From Syntrophaceae bacterium UBA4059 (lineage in GTDB: Bacteria; Desulfobacterota; Syntrophia; Syntrophales; Smithellaceae): a stretch of 24,428 nucleotides of DNA. The stretch lies in contig DFZJ01000068.1 of the NCBI GenBank assembly GCA_002382045.1, forward strand, positions 1 to 24,428. Direction: 5' to 3'. The notes beneath the pieces were generated by a model, which was not told the origin of the DNA, ran no database searches, and saw only the letters and a program-made list of their open reading frames with translations. The stretch's first letter is position 1. Each line of letters opens with the position of its first letter. This document shows, in pieces, positions 8,366 to 15,736 of this stretch. A program made the position numbers and the translations under genes.

Positions 8366-8428
8366 TCTCTGCTTCCTTTCCTTTGCACCTGACAGCCTGC
8401 GGGTTGATAACCTGCTATGATTGCAATA

Positions 8429-8455
8429 AGTATATCATTTTTTTGAACTTATCAA
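8429..8455 (-). promoter_or_regulatory. Putative promoter of the cupin operon
   Basis: On the minus strand, TTGATA (8455-8450) and TATACT (8434-8429) are separated by 15 bp, a short spacer. The -10 match is very good and the site lies about 64 bp before the cupin start. Confidence 0.4.
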
Positions 8456-8508
8456 GACGACATTGAGAGATTCATGCAGGATCGCTGACATCGGCCCAGG
8501 GAAATGAC

Positions 8509-8550
8509 AAAAAACCCCCAGTCGTCATGCATGGACGGCTGAGGGTTTTT
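8509..8550 (-). terminator. Rho-independent terminator after the YtfJ-like gene
   Basis: On the minus strand, AAAAACCCTCAGCCGTC pairs with GACGACTGGGGGTTTTTT around a short ATGCAT-containing loop, giving a roughly 17-bp stem ending in a T-run. It lies 20 bp past the stop of the exported thioredoxin-fold gene. The A/T flanks on both sides would let it work in both directions. Confidence 0.85.
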
Positions 8551-8569
8551 ACGATTTATTTCAGACCTG

Positions 8570-9118
8570 TTATTTTAAAATTAATCCGTCCATTAAAGCA
8601 AGCACCTTGTCAATTTCGGCTTTGTTCCACGGATTGCTTTTATCCGTGTATCGGATGTATTTGATCTTTTTGTCTTTGCCCACGACTACAAACACCGACT
8701 TGCCTTTACAAGCGCCCAGATTCCAGGTTTTGGCCAGCGACAAATCCGGGTCGGTAAGGATGGTGCTTTTATATTTTTCGATCTTACCCTTAACGACTTT
8801 GCGGATAATAAAGTTGGGTGCGGTGGAGTCCTTCATGTTGGCGACACCGATTCCCCTGTATTTGTCCTTGGGGTATTTCTTGGCCTTCATCGCGTCGTTC
8901 ATCGGATCACCCAGATCAGACACGCTGGTGTCGGCATAGGTTACCGCCAGCACATGCGTACCGAAATCCGGCACCGTCGCCGGGTTATCCTCTGCGTCCC
9001 TCAGTTGCGGATTGGTGACATCCTGCCCCACTGAAGCGGCGTTTGCAGATCCCAGACCTAAAGCAATCACTGCACATACAACAACAACCAGACTTTTCCA
9101 TAAAAACGATCGACTCAT
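8570..9118 (-). CDS. Exported YtfJ-like thioredoxin-fold protein
   Basis: The start at 9118 gives a 182-residue precursor. It has an AAAGGAGGG ribosome binding site, whereas an in-frame ATG at 9160 lies almost on the predicted transcription start. The signal peptide (MSRSFLWKSLVVVVCAV..., cut near SANA-AS) sends it to the periplasm. The mature part resembles the YtfJ family: VGQDV near the start, VLAVTYADTSVSDLGDPMNDAM, GIGVANMKDSTAPNFIIRKVV, LTDPDLSLAKTWNLG, and SVFVVVGKDKKIKYI before a terminal helix. No CxxC motif is present; the only mature cysteine is in NLGACKGKS, so a redox role is doubtful. It stands alone with its own promoter and terminator. Family assignment is from recall of motifs and is moderately sure. 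Confidence 0.7.
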   Translation of the reverse strand: MSRSFLWKSLVVVVCAVIALGLGSANAASVGQDVTNPQLRDAEDNPATVPDFGTHVLAVTYADTSVSDLGDPMNDAMKAKKYPKDKYRGIGVANMKDSTAPNFIIRKVVKGKIEKYKSTILTDPDLSLAKTWNLGACKGKSVFVVVGKDKKIKYIRYTDKSNPWNKAEIDKVLALMDGLILK

Positions 9119-9168
9119 AAATAACCCTCCTTTTAAATTTGGATAACAACTCTTTTTCATGTGGACGC

Positions 9169-9197
9169 AGTTTAGGGATATTATGCCTGTCTGTCAA
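9169..9197 (-). promoter_or_regulatory. Sigma70-type promoter of the YtfJ-like gene
   Basis: On the minus strand, TTGACA (9197-9192) and TAAACT (9174-9169) have an exact 17-bp spacer, placing transcription start near 9162 and supporting translation from 9118. Confidence 0.7.
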
Positions 9198-9244
9198 TGA
9201 GAAAATAACATGAGAAAATGGCAGCCATCTTATCCGTCTTAAAC

Positions 9245-9688
9245 TTATTTGACACGCGTCCAGTAGTGACTCTCGCTGAAAAACAGGAAAGTGGCCGTAA
9301 CCTGCAACTTATCCGGCGATATCAGCACCAGAGAGCATTTGTATTCTCTACCTTCGTCAACATCATAAATCTTTCCGCCGACATACCGGCCTGCTTCTTT
9401 TTTAAGGTTCCGGAGCACCTGCATCCCCATCAAAGGTTTGTCCTTTTTATCGTCCTTGCATTTCGTACACACGGCATTCGCGGGGGCGTTTGAAATTTTG
9501 ACGATCCTGCCGTAGAAAGCGCCGTCTTTTTCAAATATTTCAACATTTAACCTTTCCTGCCCCTTATCTTTCCCCTTCAGAATCGGCATGGACCATACGC
9601 CGGCAATCGACGGATCAGCAGCCTGCAGCAAGCCGGAAAAGGCAAACAGCGTAAAAGCCGCTAGAATAAAAATAAACGTTTTCTTCAT
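9245..9688 (-). CDS. Exported DUF2147-family protein
   Basis: A 147-residue precursor when started at 9688, the ATG best spaced from AGGAGG; tandem ATGs occur at 9691 and 9688, and an upstream in-frame ATG at 9724 has no ribosome binding site. The signal peptide (KKTFIFILAAFTLFAFSGLLQAA) is followed by the DUF2147 pattern: IAGVWSMPI, FEKDGAFYGRIVKI, the paired cysteines in CTKCKDDKK, GMQVLRNLK, VGGKIYDVDEGREYKCSLVL and a C-terminal Trp (YWTRVK). Members are small periplasmic beta-rich proteins of unknown function. It is a single-gene unit with its own promoter, and its stop lies just upstream of the YtfJ-like promoter. Confidence 0.8.
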   Translation of the reverse strand: MKKTFIFILAAFTLFAFSGLLQAADPSIAGVWSMPILKGKDKGQERLNVEIFEKDGAFYGRIVKISNAPANAVCTKCKDDKKDKPLMGMQVLRNLKKEAGRYVGGKIYDVDEGREYKCSLVLISPDKLQVTATFLFFSESHYWTRVK

Positions 9689-9744
9689 CATATCCTCCTG
9701 ATAGCCAAAAGCATCCCTGAACAAAACCTGATTTTACCTTATGA

Positions 9745-9773
9745 AGTATATGAACAATACGCCTTCAGCGCAA
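9745..9773 (-). promoter_or_regulatory. Putative promoter of the DUF2147 gene
   Basis: On the minus strand, TTGCGC (9773-9768) and TATACT (9750-9745) are separated by exactly 17 bp, about 57 bp before the chosen start codon. The -10 box is close to consensus. Confidence 0.55.
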
Positions 9774-9797
9774 GGGAAAAATAAGACGACAGGCTGT

Positions 9798-11033
9798 TTA
9801 ATCGTATCTTTTAAGTTCGAAAAGTTTTTTATTCTGCGTGGAAACAATGTGGTAAAAACGATCCTGAGGAATATAGATGTAAGGGACATCCACATCGCGC
9901 CGGTAAAGAAAATGCGACAGGATCAAACGGTTGACCGCCTGGTGGCCGACAATCATAATATTGTCCGCGCGCCGGTTGAGGAAGAATGACTTTTTAATTC
10001 CCTCTTCAATTCTCGGCTTCATCATCGCATAGCTTTCCCCTTCGGGATAGGCGTAAGCGTATTTGTTAGCTTCCCTGTGCCGGAATATCTGCGGCATCTT
10101 TTTTTCAATTTCAACGTAGGTCATCCCTTCACATACCCCGGCGTTGATTTCATCAAACTCCTTAAGCGCGATAATCCGGCAAGAATCCTGCATTCGCGCA
10201 ATGGCTTCCGCTGTTCTTTTCGTTCTTAATTTACGGCTGGTGAAAATATAGGAAATTCTCCTTCCGGCAAAAAAATGTCCCAGCGCCTCCGCCTGCTCTT
10301 TTCCTTTCCGGGTCAGACCGGGATCGCCGCCGATACGATCTTCAAGGTTGTATTCCGTTTGCGTATGCCGGATCAAAAAGAGATTTTTGACTTCGTCGGT
10401 CACCAGGTAATCACGCAGGCGCGCATAAAGGGGAATGGCATCGGTATGTTTCTCTTCGATAATCTTGTTTTGCAGAGAATCCAGACGGACATAATTTCTT
10501 TCCGCCTTCAGACGGGTATAGATCATCTTATAGTAATCAATTCTTTTCAAAAACTCCGCCTGTGCCTTTTTGCATTCCAGATGACTGAATTCCGGCAGTT
10601 TCGTTTTTTCCAGAACGCTCAGATTCAGAATCTCCTCGTCGTCATTGACGCACTCGATAAAGAGAAGGGGATGATCATTCAGAAATTCCTCAATCATCAC
10701 CCGGCGGCTGCGGCCCGCGTTGGTCGCATCCAGAATGGCCACCTGCCCGGAATTACGCAGATAGACTTTCGCCTTTTCCATATTCATACAGGTGAATTTT
10801 TTTCTCAGCTCCACGGCAGCCGGATTGTCTGGAGAATAAAATTCAGCGCATGACGTCTCAGCCAGCGGACGGTAAATCCGGCGCAGATTGCCGTTGTTGA
10901 ATATTCGGGTATGAATGTGATCTTTGCGAAAAGCCTCCCGAAGGCGCACGCCCAGCGTGGATTTACCCCGGGCGGGCAGTCCCATCAGGACAATGTATAA
11001 TTTTTCATCGCTCATTTCATTCGTATCCTGCAT
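9798..11033 (-). CDS. Bifunctional 6-phosphofructo-2-kinase/fructose-2,6-bisphosphatase-like enzyme
   Basis: A 411-residue two-domain protein with the same order as eukaryotic PFKFB. The N-terminal P-loop kinase has Walker A GLPARGKST (18-26), a Walker-B-like AILDATNAGRSRR (99-111) and the family's HLECKKAQAEFLKRIDYYK stretch. The C-terminal histidine phosphatase has RHTQTEYN with nucleophile His223, INAGVCEGMTYVEI with the acid-type Glu302, a YPEGESY stretch (329-335) and IVGHQAVNR with His364. If it acts like its relatives it makes and breaks fructose-2,6-bisphosphate, an allosteric signal controlling phosphofructokinase and fructose bisphosphatase; this is unproven in bacteria of this kind. 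The start at 11033 has AGGA five bases upstream. It is divergent from the gap operon across 151 bp. Confidence 0.85.
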   Translation of the reverse strand: MQDTNEMSDEKLYIVLMGLPARGKSTLGVRLREAFRKDHIHTRIFNNGNLRRIYRPLAETSCAEFYSPDNPAAVELRKKFTCMNMEKAKVYLRNSGQVAILDATNAGRSRRVMIEEFLNDHPLLFIECVNDDEEILNLSVLEKTKLPEFSHLECKKAQAEFLKRIDYYKMIYTRLKAERNYVRLDSLQNKIIEEKHTDAIPLYARLRDYLVTDEVKNLFLIRHTQTEYNLEDRIGGDPGLTRKGKEQAEALGHFFAGRRISYIFTSRKLRTKRTAEAIARMQDSCRIIALKEFDEINAGVCEGMTYVEIEKKMPQIFRHREANKYAYAYPEGESYAMMKPRIEEGIKKSFFLNRRADNIMIVGHQAVNRLILSHFLYRRDVDVPYIYIPQDRFYHIVSTQNKKLFELKRYD

Positions 11034-11128
11034 TTTTTCCTAACAGATTCATGACCGAACTTCAAGGTGCTCAAATTTTCATCGGCGGCTCTATCTGCCC
11101 TAAACTATTGTCGCTAAAGAGAAATGGG

Positions 11129-11157
11129 TTGACATCCCGCAGGCTTTTGTTTAATCT
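11129..11157 (+). promoter_or_regulatory. Near-consensus sigma70 promoter of the gap-pgk-tpiA operon
   Basis: TTGACA (11129-11134) and TAATCT (11152-11157) have an exact 17-bp spacer. This is followed by a short leader and GAGGAGG (11174-11180) ahead of the gap ATG. It suggests high constitutive expression. Confidence 0.8.
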
Positions 11158-11184
11158 TTCGCAACTAATTCATGAGGAGGAAAT

Positions 11185-12183
11185 ATGGCCGTAAAAGTTG
11201 CAATTAATGGATTCGGCAGAATCGGCCGGCTGGTATTCCGGGCCGGTTATCAATCAAAAGATGTCGAGTTTGTCGCGGTCAATGACCTCACCGACCCGAA
11301 AACAATGGCTCACCTGCTTAAATACGACTCCGTACACGGCACACTGAATGCCGACGTCCAATCGACGGCTAACGCGATGATCGTTGACGGAAAAGAAATA
11401 AAGGCTTTTGCCATCCGCGATCCGGAAACACTGCCCTGGAGAGACATCGGTGTGGACGTCGTTCTGGAAAGCACGGGAAGATTCACCGACCGCGACGGCG
11501 CGGAAAAACACCTTAAGGCCGGAGCAAAAAAAGTCGTGATCTCCGCCCCCGCCAAAGGACCGGACGTTACCCTGGTGTTTGGCGTTAACGCCGAAGATTA
11601 CGACAAAAGCAAACACCATGTCATCTCCATGGGTTCCTGCACCACCAATTGCCTGGCGCCGATTGTGAAAATCCTGCATGAGGAATTTGGCGTGGAATAC
11701 GGTTTGATGACAACCATTCATTCGTTTACCAACGATCAGGTGGTCCTCGACGAAGCCCATAAGGATTTACGACGGTCGCGGGCCGCCGCTCTTTCCATGA
11801 TTCCAACCACAACAGGCGCGGCCCGGGCCATTGCGGAAGTGATGCCTGAAATGAAGGGCAAGCTTGACGGTCTGGCGATTCGCGTCCCGACACCCAATGT
11901 ATCACTCGTCGATTTTGTGGCGACTTTGTCGCGCGAAACCAGCAAGCAGGAAATCAATGAAAAACTCAAAGAGTATTCACAAAAATCGATGAAGGGCATT
12001 CTGATGTGTTCGGAAGAAGAACTCGTATCCCGCGATTTTAACGGCAATCCGCATTCATCGATTGTGGATTTGCCCAATACGATCGTCATTGGAGGCAAAA
12101 TGGTAAAAATACTTTCATGGTATGACAACGAATGGGGCTTCTCCAATCGCATGCTGGAGCTTCTGTCGTACATCATGAAATAA
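11185..12183 (+). CDS. gap: Glyceraldehyde-3-phosphate dehydrogenase, type I
   Basis: A 332-residue cytosolic enzyme that interconverts glyceraldehyde-3-phosphate and 1,3-bisphosphoglycerate with NAD. The N-terminal Rossmann motif is INGFGRIGR (8-16), and NDLTD (33-37) carries the Asp that favours NAD over NADP. The active site SCTTNCLAP has nucleophile Cys152, and His179 lies in TTIHSFTNDQ. The C-terminus has the usual WYDNEWGFSNRM. Full length for the family. The first gene of an operon with pgk (25 bp gap), tpiA and a flavodoxin-like gene. It has a perfect-looking ribosome binding site and promoter. Confidence 0.97.
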   Translation: MAVKVAINGFGRIGRLVFRAGYQSKDVEFVAVNDLTDPKTMAHLLKYDSVHGTLNADVQSTANAMIVDGKEIKAFAIRDPETLPWRDIGVDVVLESTGRFTDRDGAEKHLKAGAKKVVISAPAKGPDVTLVFGVNAEDYDKSKHHVISMGSCTTNCLAPIVKILHEEFGVEYGLMTTIHSFTNDQVVLDEAHKDLRRSRAAALSMIPTTTGAARAIAEVMPEMKGKLDGLAIRVPTPNVSLVDFVATLSRETSKQEINEKLKEYSQKSMKGILMCSEEELVSRDFNGNPHSSIVDLPNTIVIGGKMVKILSWYDNEWGFSNRMLELLSYIMK

Positions 12184-12208
12184 AAATAGGTAAAGAGAGG
12201 TAACAGGC

Positions 12209-13384
12209 ATGAAGTACTTGGATCAGATTGATGTTAGCGGAAAGAAGGTATTGGTGCGGGTGGATTTCAACGTGCCGATGGACAAAGCAGGCAACGTCAC
12301 GGACGATACCCGTGTCCGCGCAAGTTTAGCCACCATTAATTACATCCGGGAAAAGGGCGCCAGAGTGGTTGTCTCATCCCATCTCGGACGCCCTAAGGGG
12401 AAGCCGGTTCCCGAATTTTCGTTGAAGCCGGTCGCTCCGATTCTGGCCTCGCTTTTAAAAATGGAGGTTCCCTTCATTGAAGATTGTATCGGCGAAAAAG
12501 CCCTGCGGGCCGTGGCCGCGATGAAGGCAGGCGATGTCATTCTGCTGGAAAACCTGCGTTTTTATCCGGGTGAAGACAAAAACGACGATGCGTTTGCACA
12601 GGAACTGGCCAAACTTTGTGATGTCTATATCAATGACGCTTTTGCCGTGTCGCACCGCGCGGCGGCATCCAATACCGCCATTACCAAATTTGTGCCCGTG
12701 TGCGCCGCGGGCTTTCTCTTAAAAAATGAAATTGAATATTTCAATCAGGCCATGGGCAACCCTTTGCGGCCACTGGTCGCCATTATTGGCGGGGCCAAGG
12801 TATCCGACAAAATCAAGGTTCTGGAAAATGTCATTGATAAGGTGGATCGCCTCATCGTGGGAGGCGGTATGGCCTTTACCTTCCTGAAAGCCCAGGGGTT
12901 CAATGTCGGCAAGTCCCTGTGTGAAACCGAGATGCTGGATCTGGCCAAAAAGATCATGGACAAAGCCAAAGCCAAAAACGTGCAATTCCTGCTGCCGGTC
13001 GATGCGGTGATCGCACAGGCGCCGTCAGCGGATGCCGAAAGAAATATTGTTGCTGTGAAAGATATTCCCGAAGGCTGGATGGGACTGGATATCGGCCCCG
13101 CCACAATCGCGGCCTTCTCTGAGGCGGTCAAAACCGCCAAAACGATTGTCTGGAACGGTCCTCTGGGAATGTTTGAACTCGCGCCTTTTTCCGCGGGCAC
13201 CTTCAAACTGGTCGATGCGGTGGTCGCGTCCGGCGCGCTGACGATTGTCGGCGGCGGCGATACCGATACCGCCATTCACAAGACCGGCAAGAGTGATAAA
13301 ATATCCTATATCTCCACCGGCGGCGGCGCCTTTCTGGAGCTTCTGGAAGGCAAAACCCTGCCGGCAGTGGCCGCGCTTGGATAA
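12209..13384 (+). CDS. pgk: Phosphoglycerate kinase
   Basis: A 391-residue monomeric kinase that transfers the acyl phosphate of 1,3-bisphosphoglycerate to ADP. Signature segments are VLVRVDFNVPMD near the N-terminus, SHLGRPKG, ENLRFYPGED, NDAFAVSHRA, IIGGAKVSDKI, LIVGGGMAFTFLKAQG, the nucleotide-loop region WNGPLGMFE and the C-terminal GGGDTDTAI plus STGGGAFLELLEGK. The length is normal. GAGAGGTAACAGGC precedes the ATG. It is co-transcribed with gap upstream and tpiA 69 bp downstream, a common bacterial glycolytic arrangement. Confidence 0.97.
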   Translation: MKYLDQIDVSGKKVLVRVDFNVPMDKAGNVTDDTRVRASLATINYIREKGARVVVSSHLGRPKGKPVPEFSLKPVAPILASLLKMEVPFIEDCIGEKALRAVAAMKAGDVILLENLRFYPGEDKNDDAFAQELAKLCDVYINDAFAVSHRAAASNTAITKFVPVCAAGFLLKNEIEYFNQAMGNPLRPLVAIIGGAKVSDKIKVLENVIDKVDRLIVGGGMAFTFLKAQGFNVGKSLCETEMLDLAKKIMDKAKAKNVQFLLPVDAVIAQAPSADAERNIVAVKDIPEGWMGLDIGPATIAAFSEAVKTAKTIVWNGPLGMFELAPFSAGTFKLVDAVVASGALTIVGGGDTDTAIHKTGKSDKISYISTGGGAFLELLEGKTLPAVAALG

Positions 13385-13453
13385 ACCAACTCGCAGCAAG
13401 CTGCGGCATATTGACGCTTTCCCCGCCACGATGGGATAAAATGGAGGATACCC

Positions 13454-14206
13454 ATGAGAAAATGGATGGTTGCCGGAAACTGGAAAATGCACAATACGAT
13501 CAGTGAATCCGTTCATCTGGCACAGGCAATTAAAGACGGCACAAGTGGTTTGAAAAACGGCGAAGTCGTCGTGGCGCCGCCGTTTACCGCTCTGCAAAGC
13601 GTAGGTGAAGTCATCAAAGGTTCAGCCGTATCACTTGCCGCTCAGGATATGTACTTTGAAAACAAGGGGGCATTCACCGGTGAAGTTTCGCCTCTGATGC
13701 TGAAGGACGCCGGATGCACGTATGTGATTGTCGGCCATTCCGAGCGTCGCAAATACTTCAATGAAAGCGATGAGCAGGTCAATTTAAAAGTGAAAAAAGC
13801 GCTGGCTTCCGGTTTGAAGCCCATTGTCTGCGTCGGCGAAACGGACGGCGAAAGAAACAAAGGCGTTACCGAGTCCGTTGTCCACCGTCAGGTAAGCAAA
13901 GCGCTGGATGGTGTTGGTATTGAACAAATCAATCATCTGGTCATTGCCTACGAACCGGTCTGGGCTATCGGCACCGGCAAAGTGGCAACGTCCGAGCAGG
14001 CCGAAGACGTTCACAATTTCATCCGCCGCCTGCTGGTTGAAATCTACGGCTGCGTGGCGGCTGATACCCGTATTCTTTACGGCGGCAGTGTAACTGCAGA
14101 AAATATCGCCGATTTGATCGCGATGGAAGACATTGACGGCGCGCTGGTTGGCGGCGCATCGTTAAAACCGGATGGCTTTTTAGGCATTATCCATAAAATG
14201 CCTTAA
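13454..14206 (+). CDS. tpiA: Triosephosphate isomerase
   Basis: A 250-residue TIM-barrel enzyme interconverting dihydroxyacetone phosphate and glyceraldehyde-3-phosphate. Catalytic residues are all present: Lys11 in GNWKMH, His95 in VGHSERRKYF and Glu167 in AYEPVWAIGTGK, the last running into the mobile loop. The phosphate-gripping YGGSV and GALVGGASL segments close the barrel. An ATGGAGG lies ahead of the start. The stop codon is only four bases before the next ATG (TAAGGAAATG), so translation of the flavodoxin-like gene is likely coupled. Confidence 0.97.
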   Translation: MRKWMVAGNWKMHNTISESVHLAQAIKDGTSGLKNGEVVVAPPFTALQSVGEVIKGSAVSLAAQDMYFENKGAFTGEVSPLMLKDAGCTYVIVGHSERRKYFNESDEQVNLKVKKALASGLKPIVCVGETDGERNKGVTESVVHRQVSKALDGVGIEQINHLVIAYEPVWAIGTGKVATSEQAEDVHNFIRRLLVEIYGCVAADTRILYGGSVTAENIADLIAMEDIDGALVGGASLKPDGFLGIIHKMP

Positions 14207-14210
14207 GGAA

Positions 14211-14666
14211 ATGACTAAAATACTGATCGTTTATCACTCCCAGTCCGGCCACACGAAACAAATGGCTGACGCCGTTTTTGAAGGCGCAAAGGCTATTGAC
14301 GGCGTTGAGGTTATTCTCAAAAAATCCTCAGAGGCCACACTCGACGACCTGCTCGCTTGCGACGGTCTGGCGATCGGCACACCGGAAAACTTCGGCTACA
14401 TGTCCGGCATGATAAAGGATTTCTTTGACCGGACTTATAGCGAGGCGCAAGACAAGGTTTTCCGCAAGCCTTTTGTGGTCTTCATCAGCGCGGGCAATGA
14501 CGGTTCAGGCGCGCTTAGGGCCATCGAACGCATCGCCCTGGGCTACAAATTTAAAACCGTCTTTGCACCGGTTATCGCTAAAGGAAAAATCACCGAAGAA
14601 ATTCTGGAACAATGCCGCGAACTGGGCGGAACACTTGCCGGCGGCTGCGCGATGGGCATCTACTGA
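14211..14666 (+). CDS. Flavodoxin-fold (WrbA/NAD(P)H:FMN-oxidoreductase-like) protein
   Basis: A 151-residue protein with the flavodoxin-like fold. The N-terminal FMN phosphate loop is YHSQSGHTKQMA (about 7-18). GTPENFGYMSGMIKDFFDRTY (about 57-77) matches the FMN-ring-binding loop of WrbA-type quinone and FMN reductases, and FVVFISAGNDGSGALRAIE is the third flavin loop. It probably moves electrons through FMN in the cytosol; partner and substrate are unknown. The start is preceded by AAGGAA formed from the tpiA stop region. Its place as last gene of the glycolytic operon may be only expression linkage. Confidence 0.85.
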   Translation: MTKILIVYHSQSGHTKQMADAVFEGAKAIDGVEVILKKSSEATLDDLLACDGLAIGTPENFGYMSGMIKDFFDRTYSEAQDKVFRKPFVVFISAGNDGSGALRAIERIALGYKFKTVFAPVIAKGKITEEILEQCRELGGTLAGGCAMGIY

Positions 14667-14686
14667 AGATGTTCTATCCCCATCGG

Positions 14687-14731
14687 AAAGCACACCAACT
14701 CTATTCGTTGCCGGCAGAAAATATGTGCTTT
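14687..14731 (+). terminator. Possible hairpin after the glycolytic operon
   Basis: AAAGCACA (14687-14694) and TGTGCTTT (14724-14731) form a perfect 8-bp inverted repeat around a 29-base loop. The loop is long and the T-run short, so it is at best a weak terminator. Confidence 0.25.
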
Positions 14732-14768
14732 GAAAACCAGTCTGTTTGTAGTACTATATAAAGACTGG
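14730..14768 (+). promoter_or_regulatory. Promoter/operator of the Phd-RelE type toxin-antitoxin operon
   Basis: TTGAAA (14730-14735) and TACTAT (14752-14757) have a 16-bp spacer. The inverted repeat CCAGTCT (14737-14743) / AGACTGG (14762-14768) brackets the -10 box and its right arm overlaps the GGAGGG ribosome binding site (14767-14772). This is a good candidate for the autoregulatory antitoxin operator. Confidence 0.5.
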
Positions 14769-14777
14769 AGGGTGTAT

Positions 14778-15059
14778 ATGAATATTTCTAAAGATATAAA
14801 ACCGATTACTTATTTAAAAGCGCGGGCGCCTGAATTGTTAAAACAAATTAATGAGACGCATCGTCCCGTGCTGATTACCCAAAACGGTGAACTCAAAGCC
14901 GTTCTCCAGGATCCCCAGAGCTATGAAAATACCAGAAATGCGATAGGCATACTCAAGCTGCTCTCTCAAGGCGAAGAGGATATTAAGAAGGGAAAGCTCA
15001 AATCCCAAAAACAAGTTTTTGCGGCACTTGAAAATATTCTAAAAGTAAAGGTCGCATGA
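14778..15059 (+). CDS. Phd/YefM-type antitoxin
   Basis: A 93-residue protein that pairs with the toxin just downstream. The N-terminal half, DIKPITYLKARAPELLKQIN followed by RPVLITQNGELKAVLQDPQSYE, is the Phd/YefM DNA-binding fold. The C-terminal half is a charged helix expected to wrap the toxin. The start at 14778 is chosen because GGAGGG lies five bases upstream and because an in-frame upstream ATG (14730) falls in the -35 box. Its stop overlaps the toxin start (ATGA), the usual coupled arrangement. The antitoxin should repress its own promoter. Confidence 0.88.
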   Translation: MNISKDIKPITYLKARAPELLKQINETHRPVLITQNGELKAVLQDPQSYENTRNAIGILKLLSQGEEDIKKGKLKSQKQVFAALENILKVKVA

Positions 15060-15388
15060 GAAAATCATATAACGTATGGTGGTCTGAAACTGCGGAAAAT
15101 GATCTCATTTATATTGTTGAATATATTGCCGGAGAAAACCCCCTCCAGGCAAACAAAATATTCGGTGACATTAGAAAAAAAGCCGAAAATCTTCATACAT
15201 TTCCAGATCGAGGACGAATTGTTCCAGAGTTGAAGGATCAGGGAATTACGTTATATCGTGAACTCATTATTGGTCCGTGGCGTATGATGTACAGGGTGTC
15301 GGAAGATAGCGTATATGTTTTGTCGGTTCTGGATTCCCGTCAGAATGTTGAAGACATCCTCCTGATGAGATTTATTGCTTTGAAGTAA
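15056..15388 (+). CDS. RelE/ParE-superfamily toxin
   Basis: A 110-residue protein beginning YNVWWSETAENDLIYIVEYIAGENP, the typical RelE/ParE helical start. PDRGRIVPELKDQGITLYRELIIGPWRMMYRV forms the beta-sheet core, and VYVLSVLDSRQNVEDILLMR closes it. RelE members cleave mRNA on the ribosome while ParE members inhibit gyrase; sequence alone does not settle which this is. Its ATG overlaps the antitoxin TGA by four bases. Intact length, so presumably functional. Confidence 0.9.
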   Translation: MRKSYNVWWSETAENDLIYIVEYIAGENPLQANKIFGDIRKKAENLHTFPDRGRIVPELKDQGITLYRELIIGPWRMMYRVSEDSVYVLSVLDSRQNVEDILLMRFIALK

Positions 15389-15393
15389 AGAAA

Positions 15394-15627
15394 ATGATCA
15401 GGAAAGCAAACATGATGAAAAATGCAGGCATGGCTGTTGCGGCATTATTTATTGTCACATGTTTTTTTGATAACATGGCCCTGGCGGAGCGTAAGGTTGC
15501 CGCCGAAAAGCAATTGTCCGGCCAAGCGATGGCAAAAGATAAAGCCGGTAAAAGGGCTGAAGGGAAAAAGAAGAAACTGAATGTCCATGCTCAGCAAAAG
15601 AGCCAAACGTGTTCAAATGGCCAATAG
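15394..15627 (+). CDS. Small exported basic protein, possibly frameshifted
   Basis: A 77-residue frame starting five bases after the toxin stop. An inner ATG pair at 15412/15415 has an AGGAAAG upstream and may be the real start. A signal peptide (AGMAVAALFIVTCFFDNMALA, cut before ERK) leads to a very Lys/Ala-rich mature part ending NVHAQQKSQTCSNGQ. No family recognised. Just before the stop another frame opens (15581-15688) that continues the basic character, so the gene may have lost its natural end by frameshift. Confidence 0.45.
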   Translation: MIRKANMMKNAGMAVAALFIVTCFFDNMALAERKVAAEKQLSGQAMAKDKAGKRAEGKKKKLNVHAQQKSQTCSNGQ

Positions 15628-15688
15628 AGAACTGGTCGTCTGGGTAAAGACCTGCAAGCGAAACGGCATTTATGCAGAAAGCATTTGA
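15581..15688 (+). pseudogene. Short frame, possible shifted 3' end of the preceding gene
   Basis: A 35-codon frame beginning MSMLSKRAKRVQ and ending CKRNGIYAESI overlaps the last 47 bases of the small exported protein gene in another frame. It has a balanced, protein-like composition and no ribosome binding site of its own. It could be the displaced C-terminus of that gene or chance. Confidence 0.2.
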
Positions 15689-15736
15689 AAATCCATAACC
15701 CATAACCCACAACGCATCAGCCCCAGGAGCGATCTT

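Noticed and set aside
13385..13453. Possible internal promoter or attenuator between pgk and tpiA
   Set aside because: CGCAGC-AA-GCTGCG has too short a loop and the TTGACG box has no properly spaced -10, so I do not call it.
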